A DNA stretch of 64,000 bases from Linum tenue (GCA_946122785.1 CAMGYJ010000010.1:12065467-12129466); one strand, 5' to 3'; shown: positions 20,476 to 32,194, counted from the first letter of the stretch. A program made the numbers and translations. Notes: generated from the sequence alone by a model not told the origin.

Positions 20476-23400
20476 TTATAGAATCCCAATACACTCCAAA
20501 TCCCCCAAAATACACCTTGTTTCTCCTATAATCAAAAGATCTCGCTTGATTAAGGCTTGCAACTCTGATACAGAATGTGAAGCCCCATCATACATTCTTC
20601 GACAACGCTCCTTCCAAATCGAGGCTACCAAGAAGCACCAAACCATCCCTGCAAGAGTGCCATTTTTCCTTCTGCAAATAGAACAAGCAGCAGCCACTGT
20701 GGCTGGCCAAGTTGCACAGCACAAAGGTAAAGAGCAAACCCCTTGAACCACCTCTCTGGAATACTCGCATTGGAAAAACAGATGCTCCCTAGAGTCAATC
20801 CCTTGCCTGCATAAAACACAACCAGCATCTACACTTTTCCCCCATTTCACTAACTTCTCAGACGTGACAATACCATCAAGCAGAATAGTCCAAGCAAGAA
20901 AACTATTCCTAGGAACAAAGCCTTTGCCCCATACTAATTTGTACCATTCCACAACAGGCCATTTCGGCCTAATCGCCTCCCAAACAACACTTAGTCGAAA
21001 CCTGGGCATAGGAGTTTGATCCCAAAGAACCACCCCCCCCCCCCTGAACAGAGTAATGTTGCTGCAGGACTTGTCTTGTTTTCAAAATTCTACGCCAGGC
21101 CCAGGAGCCACGAGAACTGGACTTAATTGTCCAGATGCTACCTTGCTTGATCCTATAAGAATGGATCCATGCTACCCATATAGTCCCACTCTGCATCAGA
21201 ATCAGCCAGAGCATACGAGCAGTGCATGCCTGATTCCATGAAAAAAGCTCTTTCAAACCCAGTCCTCCCTCCTGCTTTGGCCTGGCCATCCTGTCCCATC
21301 CTATCTTCGCTTTGCCATCCTCATTTCCATGCCATAAAAAGGTGGAGCAAATTGTCTGAACCTGTTTGAGGACTTTCTTAGGGAGCAAGAAAACCTGCAT
21401 CCAATACTGCAATACCCCCAGAAGGACAGAGCTAACCAACTGAAGCCTCCCAGCATAGCTGAGCCTCTTTGCTCTCCAGGACTTGATTTTGTGGGTGATT
21501 TTAGCTACAAGTTTGTCACAATCAGCAGTAGACAGTTTTCCAGTTATCAGTGGAAGGCCCAAATACCTCACTGGAAGCATCCCCTCCTGAAAACCAGACA
21601 CTAGGAGAGCTCGACTCTTAAACATCACTGACAGCCCCCCAAAGTAAACCTCACATTTTGCAGGGTTGCACTTCAAACCAGACAGGGTATAGAATTCAGA
21701 GAGAATTCCTTGTACCTTAGATATAGCAGTCCCTGACCCTTCAGTAAAGATCAAAAGATCATCAGCAAAACTCAGGTGAGTTAGCTTCATTTTTTTACAC
21801 TGGGGATGGTAAGGAAGATGGCCAAGAGCAGCAGACTCATTCAACAGTAAAGATAACCCCTCCATGGCAATAGTAAAGAGGTAGGGTGATAATGGATCAC
21901 CCTGCCTCACACCCTTTTGAGCCCCAAAATATCCACAAAGCCCCCCATTAATGCAAATACTGAACTTTGCAGTTTTAACAGTCAACTTAAGCCAGTTAAT
22001 AAAGCAAGCAGGGAATCCCATAATGTCCATCATCAGAAACAGATAAGCCCAATTAACTGAATCAAAAGCTTTCATAAGGTCTACTTTAATAGCACAACGA
22101 GAAGACAGATGTATTCTATGATAGCCACTAACCAACTCTTGTGCCATTAAAATGTTGTCAACAATTCTTCTCCCTTCTATAAATGCAGATTGATTCCCAC
22201 TGATGACTTTAGGAAGCACTCTCTTCAGACGATTAGCCAACACCTTAGCTATTATTTTGTATAAAATGTTAATGCAAGATATTGGCCTAAAGTCTTTAAG
22301 AGCACAGGCAGAAGGTACCTTAGGTAACAGAGAGACAGCAGTAGCATTGACACTTCCAGGGAGGCGTCCTGATGAGAAAAAATCCCTCACACCTGCCAGA
22401 ACATCATGTCTAATAATAGGCCATGCTTTCCTATAGAAACCTGCGGAGAATCCATCCGGGCCAGGGGCCTTGTAAGGATTCATATGGAGGACCACAGACT
22501 GAATTTCATCATCTGTAACAGGAGAAATAAGAAATGCGACCTCCTGAGCTCCAAGCCTGTTTTGAACCAGTGACTCCAACCGACCTCTATCCGGGTGAAC
22601 ATCATGATTACAAACACCAAATAGGTTCTTATAAAACGAGACAGCCTCCTCTGCAACTTTCTCCACATCTGTAACCTCCTCACCAGTCCCAGTGATTAGC
22701 TTGCGGATTGCCCTTTTAGCTGTATGAATCTTAACGGCTTGATGAAAGAATCTCGTACTCTTGTCCCCCAACTCCAAGACATTAACTCTTGATTTCTGTT
22801 TGTACAAACACTCCTCAGCCTTCCTGAACTCATCAAGCTTGACCATCCAATCAGATACCAGAGCAAAAGACTCCTCTGATGGAGACGTGTAAGCCTCAGC
22901 CTTAGCAGAGAGAAGAGCACGTTCAGCCTCCTTAACCCTTGTACTGATGTCCCCAAATTTATCCTTATTTAGTTGCTTCAATGCCTTCTTTACCATAGTT
23001 AGTTTCAACTGAACTCGATGAAGAGGGTGTGCTTCAACCTGCGTTTCCCAAGCTTTGCTAACAAGGGGGAAAAAATCAGGACTATCCGCCCAAAAGTCGA
23101 AATACTTAAAAGGCTTGGGGAGAGTTTTGTGAACAGGCTTTGAAGTCACCAGAATACCACAATGATCTGAAAAGTGCACAGTCACAACATCCATACGACA
23201 GTCTGGGAAGTCATCCAACCACTTCTCATTCACAAAAGCTCGATCCAACCTTTTAGCAAGTGGGTTACCCACTTGATTATTTGTCCATGTAAACTGAGGA
23301 CCAACCATTCTATGATCCACTAATTCCATCGAGTTCATCCAATTCCCGAAGTCCCCCATACAACCATTGAAATCACAATGCTTAGACACATCCCCTGGGT

Positions 23401-23830
23401 TGAGAACCGCATTAAAGTCTCCCCCAACAATCCACGGTTGACTACTAACCTTGAGTCTAGCCAATTCAGTATAAGTGAGTCTTCTCTCCACCTCATCATT
23501 GGACCCATAAACTGCAGTGAGAAAACATGATTCTCCCTCCACTGACTTGATCAAACAATGGACAAAGTTTTTGCTATGAACAAGAACCCTTAAGTCAATG
23601 CTATCAGGATCCCAAAACAACCAAATACGCCCCAGATCACTATCAACGTAATTCAAGAATTTCTTCCAACCAGCACAAAAACCCTCAGCCACTTCATCAG
23701 CTTTAGTCTTCTTTACCCTAGTCTCCAAAACCGCAACCACATCTACCTTATGCTGCCTAAGGACTGAATACAAGTCCCTACGCTTAGAGGGTTTGTTAAA
23801 CCCTCTAACATTCTGGAATAGAAAAATCAT
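20476..23830 (-). pseudogene. LINE ORF2: endonuclease, RT, zinc-binding domain
   Basis: The main frame (20969-23830) starts with an APE-type endonuclease: NVRGFN, ETRVK (about 36), GGDFNAV (136-142), TWTN (181), LDRAF (194) and SDH (221). Reverse transcriptase follows: KAPGPDGF (454), KVDLMKAFDSV (582), RQGDPLSP (643) and the catalytic FADDL (688). The frame is lost in a run of twelve G (21033-21044). After it, the frame ending at 20476 resumes with RLSVVWEAIRPK, WYKLVWGKGFVPR and a zf-RVT pattern C-x2-C then EHLFFQC. Between ILKTRQ and VVWEAIRP the usual 50-70 residues of plant LINEs seem missing, so there is probably a deletion as well as a frameshift. Its ATG overlaps the ORF1 stop as ATGA. 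Confidence 0.9.
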
Positions 23831-24423
23831 TGAGGGGGAGAGGGCTGTGACCCTCCCTTTCTTCCACCTTTCTTCGGAGCTGCCTGCAGAGTGACAACAA
23901 CTCCTTCATCCAACGACCTTAGCAACTCAAAAGTGTGAGAAACTGGAAGAACACTAGTCGGACTAGGCTGTGGAGACCAAATACGAGGCTTGGCACCATT
24001 GACAACAAGCTGAAATTCAGCTTCAGAGGGCAAAGCAGGAGAAGCACACTCCACTGCAGCAAAACTGGTATCCAGATTAATCCCCTGCATTCGTGAAGTA
24101 TTCCCAGACGAAGAGCCCTTCGAACAGTCTCCAATTCCCACCAAATTGGTCCCAATCATGACCTCCCCAGACCTCTGAACAACCAGAGGAGAGGATGAAA
24201 CCACAGCCTTACCTTTGTCCAAGCCAGTTTCCACCGGAATCATCTGCATATCGACCTGAGTCCCCTGCTGACCAACCTGAGCTACTAGTGAACCCCTATC
24301 ATTCTGCCCTTTCTCCGTTTCCTTCCGCACCCAAACCTATGTATGACATTCACAAACCCCGAAAAGCCTACAAGATGCACATACAGGGGGAAGGTGAGCG
24401 TAAGTCACTCCCACCTTGACAGA
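23827..24423 (-). pseudogene. LINE ORF1 C-terminal part
   Basis: From about 24336 to 23827 an open frame reads VWVRKETEKG and then a low-complexity Ser/Pro/Gly-rich tail to KKGGRKGGSQPSPPQ. Farther upstream, in another frame before a TAG, come LPPVCASCRLFGVCECHT residues that match the zinc-knuckle region preceding this tail in plant LINE ORF1. The knuckle and tail are separated by a frame change and a stop. The N-terminal RNA-binding part is missing through 5' truncation. Confidence 0.7.
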
Positions 24424-24466
24424 GGTGTATTCATCTTGTTGTTTTGACGCAAAAAAGCGGATCACC

Positions 24467-24478
24467 ACTCTGATACCA
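24467..24478 (-). promoter_or_regulatory. Copia primer-binding site (initiator tRNA-Met)
   Basis: The minus strand reads TGGTATCAGAGT directly after the LTR, matching 11 of 12 bases of the usual initiator tRNA-Met primer-binding site. The gag ATG follows about 37 bases farther on. Confidence 0.8.
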
Positions 24479-24917
24479 TAAGAGAAACCAAGCTGCTAGT
24501 TTTGCAGCTGGTTGTAAGAGGAAGAAGAAGAATGAGAGAAGTGAAAGTGAATTATTTGGAAACCCGCAAATTGCTGATGTTTCTCATTCTCCCATTTATA
24601 CTAGTGTTTAGAGAGTAAAGTAAACCAAAACAGTAAACCATGATTTGTTCGTTAACTGTAATTTGAAATAGCATAATTGATAAACGCCATGTGTCTTCAT
24701 CTGGTTGGCCTCTTGGTCTCCACCTAACGATAATTGCTGGTCTCCGAGTCGCCGTTCTAACCTTCGCTTAAGCTAGATGGATGGGATGGCAGAAACTAAA
24801 CGTTTCTGCCTGTCTTTGCTCTGTTCTTCAGCTACTCTTCCTGAATCAGTTCTGCAGCTTCCTTCCTTCGATCTCCATCTCCATCTCCATCTTTCTGCTC
24901 TGTTAGGTCCTTCAACA
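24479..24917 (-). repeat. Copia 5' LTR
   Basis: On the minus strand the candidate LTR starts TGTTGAAGGACC (24917) and ends TTTCTCTTA next to the primer-binding site, about 439 bases. It contains purine-rich tracts and a TATAAATGGGAG TATA-like motif near 24600. The 3' terminus is TA instead of the usual CA. I found no second LTR copy, so the 3' half of the element is missing. Confidence 0.65.
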
Positions 24918-25005
24918 TTAAGTCGGTTCAATTCTGGTTGAGTGAATTTGGACGAAATAATTAAAAGAAGGCTAGATTGGGATTGGGAAATGTGATTATA
25001 GTAAA

Positions 25006-25040
25006 CTAGTATTCATACCCCGCGCTCTGCGCCGGGATTT
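25006..25040 (-). mobile_element. Helitron-like 3' terminus
   Basis: On the minus strand a GC-rich hairpin (CCCGGCGCAGAGCGCGGGG, one mismatch) is followed after about eight bases by CTAG and then T, the standard plant Helitron 3' end (hairpin, CTRR, insertion before T). The 5' terminus should lie at higher coordinates, but I cannot place it. Confidence 0.55.
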
Positions 25041-25611
25041 GTGATTTGATCTCAAAACAGAATGGTTACATCTTGTACTTCATGTGTTTTATCGTCTGTA
25101 AATTAATTTGGATATTATAATCCATGAAAATTGAATAAACAATAGTAAAATACAGCAAGTCAAATGTCTAAAGAACAACAAAGATCAACCGCTACAGCTT
25201 GACAATCCTCATCTACGTCAAAAAGCATAGAACCTAACATCAATAAAACCTGAATTCTAATCATAATTACAGGCCCCTTACAAATTAACAGGGTGAGCAA
25301 GCTAACGTTCATGAAATCCAAGACTCCAGCCTTCTGCTCCCATTCACGATTCCGATGAAGAACCCCCCATAAAACTATCTGGCCCTCGCCTTGCACCACC
25401 AAGCTACATCTCAGGTTCCGTACATTAGATAAAAATCACAAAGAATAGCAGCGCAAGGATAATCATAAGATAAAAAGGAATTTCAACACCCAACATTGGT
25501 GCAAGCTCCCTAGGAAAGTAAACAACCAAAATCATATATGAAGAACAAAAACACCTGCAGCCTGCAGAGTACTGAGCAATCCACAGGCTATGATATGAAA
25601 TCCCTTCGTCT
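25041..25611. other. No recognisable gene; possible Helitron body
   Basis: The frames at 25160-25402 and 25425-25640 have no recognisable domain. The interval may belong to the non-autonomous Helitron whose 3' end is at 25006. Confidence 0.4.
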
Positions 25612-26227
25612 AAAAGTAAAGAATAATTAGAGTTTGGCATGGGTCAGCAAACAAGCTGAATTTCAAGTTTTGTCCCGTTTTGATAAAAATCTCAATCCAA
25701 ACCAGTTCGGCAGGTAAGTCCGTGTTTACCACCATTTTCTAGGGATACAGGAACGACGATTCCTATCCCAAATCGTGTTGTTCACTCTTGATTTCTTTAG
25801 ATTTTATCATGACCTGGCAAAAACCAGAAAGCACAATGACGACAAGATGAAAGTTTATTAAAGCAAATTAATCGGCCAACGGGCCGAGTAAAAGCTAGCA
25901 ACGATTGTGAGATACTCATTTCCCGAAGACCGGCAGAATATGTGACTTTTTATTCGATTTTCTGGAATTCGGTTTCTATAAAACTTACTACACCTCATCA
26001 TATTACACGAAATAATATTGTTTCACAAGGTAACAGGTACTTGATGTTGGTTCATAAGGCTGATTTTTGATTCGTTGTATCATTCGTGTCTCTTTCCTGC
26101 TAAAGTTCAATATATTTATCACGTGTTTTCCAAAAATAATACTATACAACAATAAGTTATACACCCCATTATATTATCAAATTATATACCTCACCTTCCT
26201 CCGATCAACTGACCGGGGCCACACTAG
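25612..26227. repeat. ~0.6 kb dispersed repeat, copy 1
   Basis: It matches 57611-58275 in the same orientation along its whole length, with many shared blocks such as CCGTGTTTACCACCATTTT, GGCCAACGGGCCGAGTAAAA and TTTCACAAGGTAACAGGTAC. The second copy has a 45-base extra block after CCGTTTTGAT. Near the right end is a short inverted motif around CCGG...GACCGG. No coding potential is seen; the class is unknown. Confidence 0.85.
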
Positions 26228-26316
26228 TAGAATAATAGAGCGGCAATTTATTCTATTAACACATACTAAACTTTGCAATTTACCTATATTTCTAGCGACA
26301 AGCAAGCCGTTTCTTA

Positions 26317-27200
26317 CACTCTGTTTGGGAAGAGGGGTAAATGGGAGGAGGGTGCAAATGTGAGGGGTAAACACAGTTTCCAACACATTTGCACCTGTTT
26401 GGTTAATTTGGAACAGTAGGGGGGTGCAAAACGAGAGTGCAAATTTACTGTTTCGGCTTACCCCCCGAATTGGGGTGCAAAGGAAGGAAGAGAGGGGGAG
26501 GGGGGAATTATGGAATTTTATTTTTCTAATTGTGTTATATATAATTATATAATAATTAATATTATCAATTTCTTCTTTTTATAAATATCATTAATGTAAA
26601 CATTATTCGGGGTTGACCATTTGACTCTGGAAACAAGTTTATAAATGTTCGTCAAGTCAAATCTAGATCTCTTGGTTGAATCGAATTTGCATTGAAAATT
26701 AGATATACAAGGTGTTTGTGGAAAAGATAGAGAGAAATTGTTTGGTTAACTCATTTTATTTGACTAAATAGTTAAAACTTACAAATTCGAACGTGTTTGA
26801 CTAAGTTTGACAATTTAAAATTAAACTAGACACGAAAACCCTATATAGGATGACCAGTTAGGAGTTGAGCTTCGAGTTTTGAGATCGCTCAATCAATGAT
26901 TATTACAATTGTTATAATTAATTATTATTTGAGCATTATTATATAGTAACTATTTTTAGTAAAGTATATTTATTATTATATAGTAATATTTATTTTATTA
27001 TTTTATGATAATATTTATAATTTTAAAATTTATTTTAAAATAATATAATTACTTACTTTGCACTTTATTTGCACCCCCTACTTTTTCATCCAAACAACAA
27101 TTTACCCCTCCACTTACACCCCCAGCAATTTGCACCCCAAGCAATTTGCCCCTCAACTTCACCCTCCTGCAATTTGCACCCCTTGTTGCCAAACAGAGCG
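26317..27200. mobile_element. PIF/Harbinger-like TIR element
   Basis: The ends CACTCTGTTTGGGAAGAGGG and (inward from the right) CGCTCTGTTTGGCAACAAGG are inverted and flanked by the 3-bp duplication TTA (26314-26316 and 27201-27203), typical of PIF/Harbinger-type elements. The TIR regions are rich in GGGGTGCAAATTG motifs and the interior is AT-rich and non-coding. The right end lies 65 bp upstream of the cystatin-like ATG. Confidence 0.75.
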
Positions 27201-27265
27201 TTATTCTTCCACCGTTTTCGAATTTCCCAGGAAACCCTAGCTTTCATCTGACGGTCATCGATCCA

Positions 27266-28785
27266 ATGTCTACCCTCTGCGACCCGACATCCTCCTGCAA
27301 CCCCGATAAGGAATCCGGCATCCGCATCGCCTGTAACTCTGAAAATGTCTCTGAGTTTGCCTTGGGTGCTAACGGCGACAGCGGATCTGCCTGCAGCGAG
27401 GCCCTCTTCCTTTCCGAAAACAAAGGCTACTACGACTCCGCTTGCAGGCGGTGCCGAGAACTTGAGGCGATTGAGCCGATTCCCATGCCTGGCGACGACA
27501 AGTACTTATTTCCCTGTGAGCATGAAGAGTTCGCCAAAGATGAAGGCCTAAAGTTACGTGTTATCCGCTATAGGAAGTCGATGGCGAAGACCGGCGTGAG
27601 TTATTAAGCTCTGATACTAAATTTCAGCAGTATTTTTTGGCTTTTAAATTGTGCATCTGATGATCTAAACTAATTGTTTCTTTGATCAGGGTTTTGATGT
27701 TGACTGCCCTCCACTGCATGCTCAATTCGATGAAAATCTACCCCATGCGCATCTTAGCTATATCACTGGCTTCGACCATCGTGTGAGGAAGGCTGCTCTG
27801 TTCGTGATTGATAGATATAATGAAACTAAGGTATTGTAATGTTCCAGTTTTTACTTTTTAGTTAAAACAAAGGACACTTGTTAGCTGAAAATGTAATTGC
27901 AGTAATCCTGTGTTCCTTTTTCGCGATGACTTGGTTCTTCCTTATATTTGGCAGAGTAAGAACTTGGCGCTTCTGGATATTTCCAATGTATGTGCATATA
28001 TTGGTGGTCGTGTAGTACTCTTTATAACCTTTGAAGGATACAATCCTGAGAAGCCTGATAATTATGTGGAGACTTACCAAGCTGTGGTTTCCTGCGTTCA
28101 TCGAAGTAATGAAAAAGTGGTTAAGATATTCAGGAGGAAATCAGATGGCAAAGGTAACTTCTTTGTTCTGGTTCATGTTTGTTACTGTACCTGAGGATTT
28201 CTTCTGTTTTGAACAGGTTAGACTGTTAACTAGGATGTGCATTGTTGCTCACTGAGTGTTCATCCATTGAAAACTCATGCAGTTGAACATAAGATGGTAA
28301 GGTGCCGTCGTGTGCCCATATGTTTCTGTACTGTTGATAAGGATTCCATTCACACCCTTCTTTTCCCCTTTGGGTTTTCTCCTTGTTTGACTTGTTAACA
28401 CAGTGATGCAATCCTGTACTTACTCCATGAAGCAAAGCGTAGGCTACCACTTTGGCTTTTTGGTCAAGTTGATTGTGTTTGTTTCAGCTACATCCAGAAC
28501 GTGAATGAACTGTAAATTAAAACTATTCTTAGTTTTATGTTTGATTTTCTTGGAACAAAATAATGATGTTTTCATTGCGTGTTTTAGTGCTTTTTGTGGA
28601 TTGGCTCTGGATATTGCTTCTTTTGCTTGCTCTGTGCTGATAATTGCTTATGCAGTATATTGGAGTTGATGTTAATCATTTTCCCCCCTAATCAAAGTTG
28701 CTTCTGTGCAGATCTGCTCGATCCCGATGCATTCTATGTTGTCTACATAGAATATTGGACATCCTTGTACTATGGAGATAAGTGA
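27266..28785 (+). CDS. Cystatin-like domain protein, four exons
   Basis: Exons 27266-27595, 27690-27830, 27955-28153 and 28712-28785 join in frame through GT-AG introns (phases 0, 0 and 1) to give 247 residues ending WTSLYYGDK. The N-terminal third is acidic and Cys-containing (GYYDSACRRCRELE, about residues 53-66). A GFDVDCPP linker follows. The C-terminal half looks like the plant cystatin/monellin-type fold: RKAALFVIDRYNETK as the helix, LLDISNVCAYIGGRVVLFIT as strands, YQAVVSCVHRSNEKVVKIFR. The canonical inhibitory QxVxG loop is not seen, so protease inhibition should not be assumed. I place it in a plant family of cystatin-like proteins of unknown role. The donor of exon 1 is a perfect GTGAGT. 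Its proximal promoter is provided or displaced by a PIF-like element. Confidence 0.75.
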
Positions 28786-30559
28786 GGGCCAAAGTAACTA
28801 GGGTCGAGTGATCTTGGGGATGTAGTCACTTTGCTCTGTCTAGAATCATAAGGGATAAGGCCTAAATTAGCTCTTATGTTCAAACTCTGGAGCAGAGACA
28901 TCATACCTCTATATTTGTCTACTAACTTATAACCCGGCCCATTGTCCGGAATATTCATATTTAATTATTTATATTTTCATATTATGTTGAAGTTTATCAA
29001 CTCATTTAATTTTATTGACAATCCTTCGATCGAAATGATATATAAAGATATATAAAGAAAGAATATATTTTCATATTACGTTTAAGTTTATCAACTCATT
29101 TAATTTTTTTGACAATCCTTCGATCAAGATGATACATATTGAACATTTGTAGAAATATAAAAAAATGTACCATTGATCTCATCTTCATAATGATAATTAA
29201 ATTCTCGGTAAAATGCTATTGGTTAGTTGATTGTCAGGAAAGATAGAGTGTAAAAGCTCACTAAAATTCCCTCACGAACCATAAATAGTTTGAAACTAAA
29301 TCTTAAACCTCGCAATCTTATATAAAGGTTCAATGCTTTCTTTTTAAGAACAATATGCCACTAATAAAAAAGAAATGAAAAGTTGTTGATTCAAGTCAAC
29401 TATACGCTAACAACTCAGCTAAGAGGGGATCATCACAACTTGAGAGCAAACACCAAAATTAGGGTTGCCTCCCGTTTGAGCCTAGAATGTACTAGGCGGT
29501 TGTGAGGCTCCGATCTGGACTCCCTCGTCGGATCTCCTCGAGAGTGGAAGAACCTGTGAGGCGAGGGCGGCCCCCAGATCTACGCGCCGACCCCCAAGTT
29601 AGTACGATATAGGAGAGGGTGTTGTATGTAGAGAGATAAAGTATAGAGAGACCTTAAGGGGAAATGAGGAAGGGAAGGAGCGGATCCCTTGGCTTGGAGG
29701 CTTTGGCCTCCTTTTATAGGGCTTGGGCCTCCTTAAGTGGGCTTGGGCCTGTTTATAGTCGTGTAGGCATATTAATCCATATCCCAAAACCTCCAATATA
29801 CTAATAGACTCGATCAAAGTATTAAGGAACAAAATTAGACACTCTTTCTTTATCAGTTCCAGTAGGTTGAATAAAGAATCGACCGACCTACTTCAGTAAA
29901 TCAATCGATGATTCCTCATTTTAAGATAGAATTAGGTTGCGATAGCTTCAAAAACCATAAACCTAAAGATCCAATAGCCACCACTCTCTGTTGTACAATA
30001 AAATTTGTATACACTCTATATTCAATCTCAAGAGGCGTAAGTTTCAACCAAGAATTCAGTTTTTAATCCTAATTCTGCACCTCCATTTTTTTTTAACTCT
30101 ATTCGATTCTCCATTGATTGATATCGGAGTTGAAATCTTTTACTTGCCCAGTTTAAAATCCCCAAAAATAAAATCGTAGTGCCAAGAGATACCGGAAGAT
30201 TGATTTTCAAGGGCGGCCTTGTACTGTGAAGTGAAAGGGGCATAAACTATTGCACGATGGAGGGAATTTCAGAGGAAGGTAGAAAGAGATAAGAACAAAG
30301 ATATAAAAGTAAAAATTTAAATATAAATTGAAAAATGCAAGGACACATGTAGTAATAGGATTAGTTTCTACTTTCTACTATGTTGGCCAATTACCAATTT
30401 AACTTTAGCGAAAATTAAGAAGAGAGCACTGATTTTAGAATTGAGAAACTACATGAAACTCTCCTTTGGAAATTGCATTATCAAGCACCATTAAAATACA
30501 TACGGTAGAATTAGTGAGCTTGCTAATCATGATGAAAAAGTCCTCTAATTTTCAGTATG
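28786..30559. other. Intergenic, no gene recognised
   Basis: This contains a 94-bp tandem duplication (28971-29158) and, at 29400-29770, a GC-richer stretch with a minus-strand CTATAAAAGGAGG TATA-like motif near 29720 that may be part of an LTR. The short frames (29599-29832, 29991-30179, 30028-30243) have no domain. Confidence 0.5.
28971..29158. repeat. 94-bp tandem duplication
   Basis: Two copies begin ATATTTTCATATTA at 28971 and 29065 and share TTATCAACTCATTTAATTTT and GACAATCCTTCGATC. Confidence 0.8.
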
Positions 30560-30765
30560 TCACGTCGTGTATGTTTTGTATTAAAAATATACAAAAAATT
30601 TGTTTAGTGTAATTGGTTGTTATTGTTGTCTTTGTTTGAAGAGACTAAGGTTCAAATCTTGATATTTGCATTTTTATATGGAATAAACAATTAATTGTAA
30701 AGACAAAAATGCCCTTCCTACTTTCACTCACGTTGCAGGAAATTTGAAATTGAGAAAAATAGACA
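30560..30765 (+). repeat. SINE-like repeat with A/B-box motifs
   Basis: TTTAGTGTAATTGGTT (near 30603) and AAGGTTCAAATCTT (near 30648) resemble tRNA-type A and B boxes at the expected spacing. A tail block AAATGCCCTTCCTACTTTCA follows. The same order occurs on the minus strand at 56672-56850, and the tail alone at 42134-42190. A tRNA-derived SINE family is the best fit; the 3' ends are not clean poly(A). Confidence 0.5.
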
Positions 30766-31610
30766 AAACTCTACTATTTATTATTGGAGGATGTGTTATA
30801 TTTTCCTATGTAGCCTATGAATCTTTACGTTTTAACTGAGAAGTGGATGTCTATTGCTTAAAGTTATTGGCTTATTGCCACATCCTTGCAATTACTTAAA
30901 GTTATTTCCACATAGGAACCTACCCAATAAGCAATGGGATGGAGATGCTCTAACCCCAAAATTCTTCTTCGCCACCGCCTCGCTCCGCTAGCCCTTTGAG
31001 GACCTTTGCAAAGCTTCCAGACCATACTGCCTCGTCACTGACATGTTCTTCCCCATACTAATCTTCAACTAGGGGTGGGAAACAGTGCGGTTAACCGCAT
31101 CGAATAACACAATTAACTATAACCGTATAAGGGGAAAATCACCAACCGCGACCGTACCACAAATAGTTTGCGGTTAACCAAATCGCATATCGCGGTTAGC
31201 GGTTAGTTGCGGTTAACTGCCGTAGTAACCGCAATAACATATTAAAACATCCTACTTCATTTCTTTTGGCTCTATCATGGTAGTGAACCTGCTTCTTCCT
31301 TTCATATGTAGGGTGTTAGCTTTGAACTATAAAAAAAAAGACGAAATTAAGCTATTCCAATTGTAATCGAATGCATGTCAATTGTCAAACATATAAATGC
31401 TGGCGTTTCTGCTAATGAATGAATCTCTTTCTTTATTTCCCATGATAGAAAGAAATTAAGCCCTTTTAAAAGCGCAACGTTAATTGATTAATGTTGGAAG
31501 ATTAATTTGAGGAAGGATAACAATAATGATAAAGATCCGTGGAAGATTGGAAGAGATGAAGATCCACAAAATACAGAAGGGTTGTGGCACTGAAAGTGGC
31601 AGCCTAGTTA
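30766..31610. other. Gene-free, with a hAT-like fragment
   Basis: A one-ended hAT-like piece begins near 31073 (TAGGGGTGGGAAACAGTGCG) and is rich in GCGGTTAAC for about 170 bases. No matching right end is visible. No gene is seen in the rest. Confidence 0.45.
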
Positions 31611-32043
31611 TTCTGCTAACTTGAAAATTCGTTAGTATATACTAACTAATATCCAAAATGTATGAACTAATATCCAAGTCTGCTGAGTATCTAGATAGCA
31701 CAGACTAGTATTCTAAACATCACAAACTAGTATCCAGATAGCAGATACCAACTAATATCCACAATCAACCAACTAGTATTCAATATGGATACTATTATGT
31801 GTTATCTGGATATTCTTATGGGTTATCGGGATACTAATTATGTGTTGTATTGATACTATGCTGTGTTGTCTAGATATTAGTTTGTGAATTTGGGATAATA
31901 GTTGATTCATGGTGGATATCAGTTAGCAAACTTTGAATACTAGTCTGTGCTATCTAGATACTTTAGTACTTGGATACTAGTTCATGTATTTTGGATATCA
32001 GTTAGTATCTGCTAACGAATTTTCAAGTTAGCAGATTAACTTT
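31611..32043. repeat. Foldback element of TATCC/GGATA repeats
   Basis: The ends TCTGCTAACTTGAAAATTCG and CGAATTTTCAAGTTAGCAGA are perfectly inverted, and pairing continues with mismatches for about 190 bases per side. The body repeats ACTAGTATCC and its complement GGATACTAGT. No target duplication longer than two or three bases can be assigned. Confidence 0.8.
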
Positions 32044-32194
32044 TCCCGAAAGTGGAGGGTAGACGTAGAGGCAACGCTAGTTGGCGGTCGCTATTTGTAG
32101 CATTGCATTGCATTTTGTTTTGTTTTTTATTTTCTTATTTTGGAGTTGGGATGGTGATTAGTGAGTTTGGGGTGTACAAGTGTTTGGGATATCA

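Larger units (their letters stand above)
20305..24423 (-). mobile_element. 5'-truncated LINE inserted into copia gag
   Basis: A non-LTR retrotransposon of about 4.1 kb lies on the minus strand and ends at 20305 in a short poly(A). An 8-bp direct repeat GGTGTATT flanks it (20297-20304 and 24424-24431). Joining the flanks restores the start of copia gag, with the insertion four codons after its ATG. The 5' end begins inside ORF1 at the zinc-knuckle region, so it is truncated, as is common for LINEs. ORF1 has a stop and frame change, and ORF2 has a frameshift at a G run, so the copy is dead. Confidence 0.9.

Noticed and set aside
22203..22956. Small frames antisense to or out of frame with the LINE
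   Set aside because: They are shadows of ORF2.
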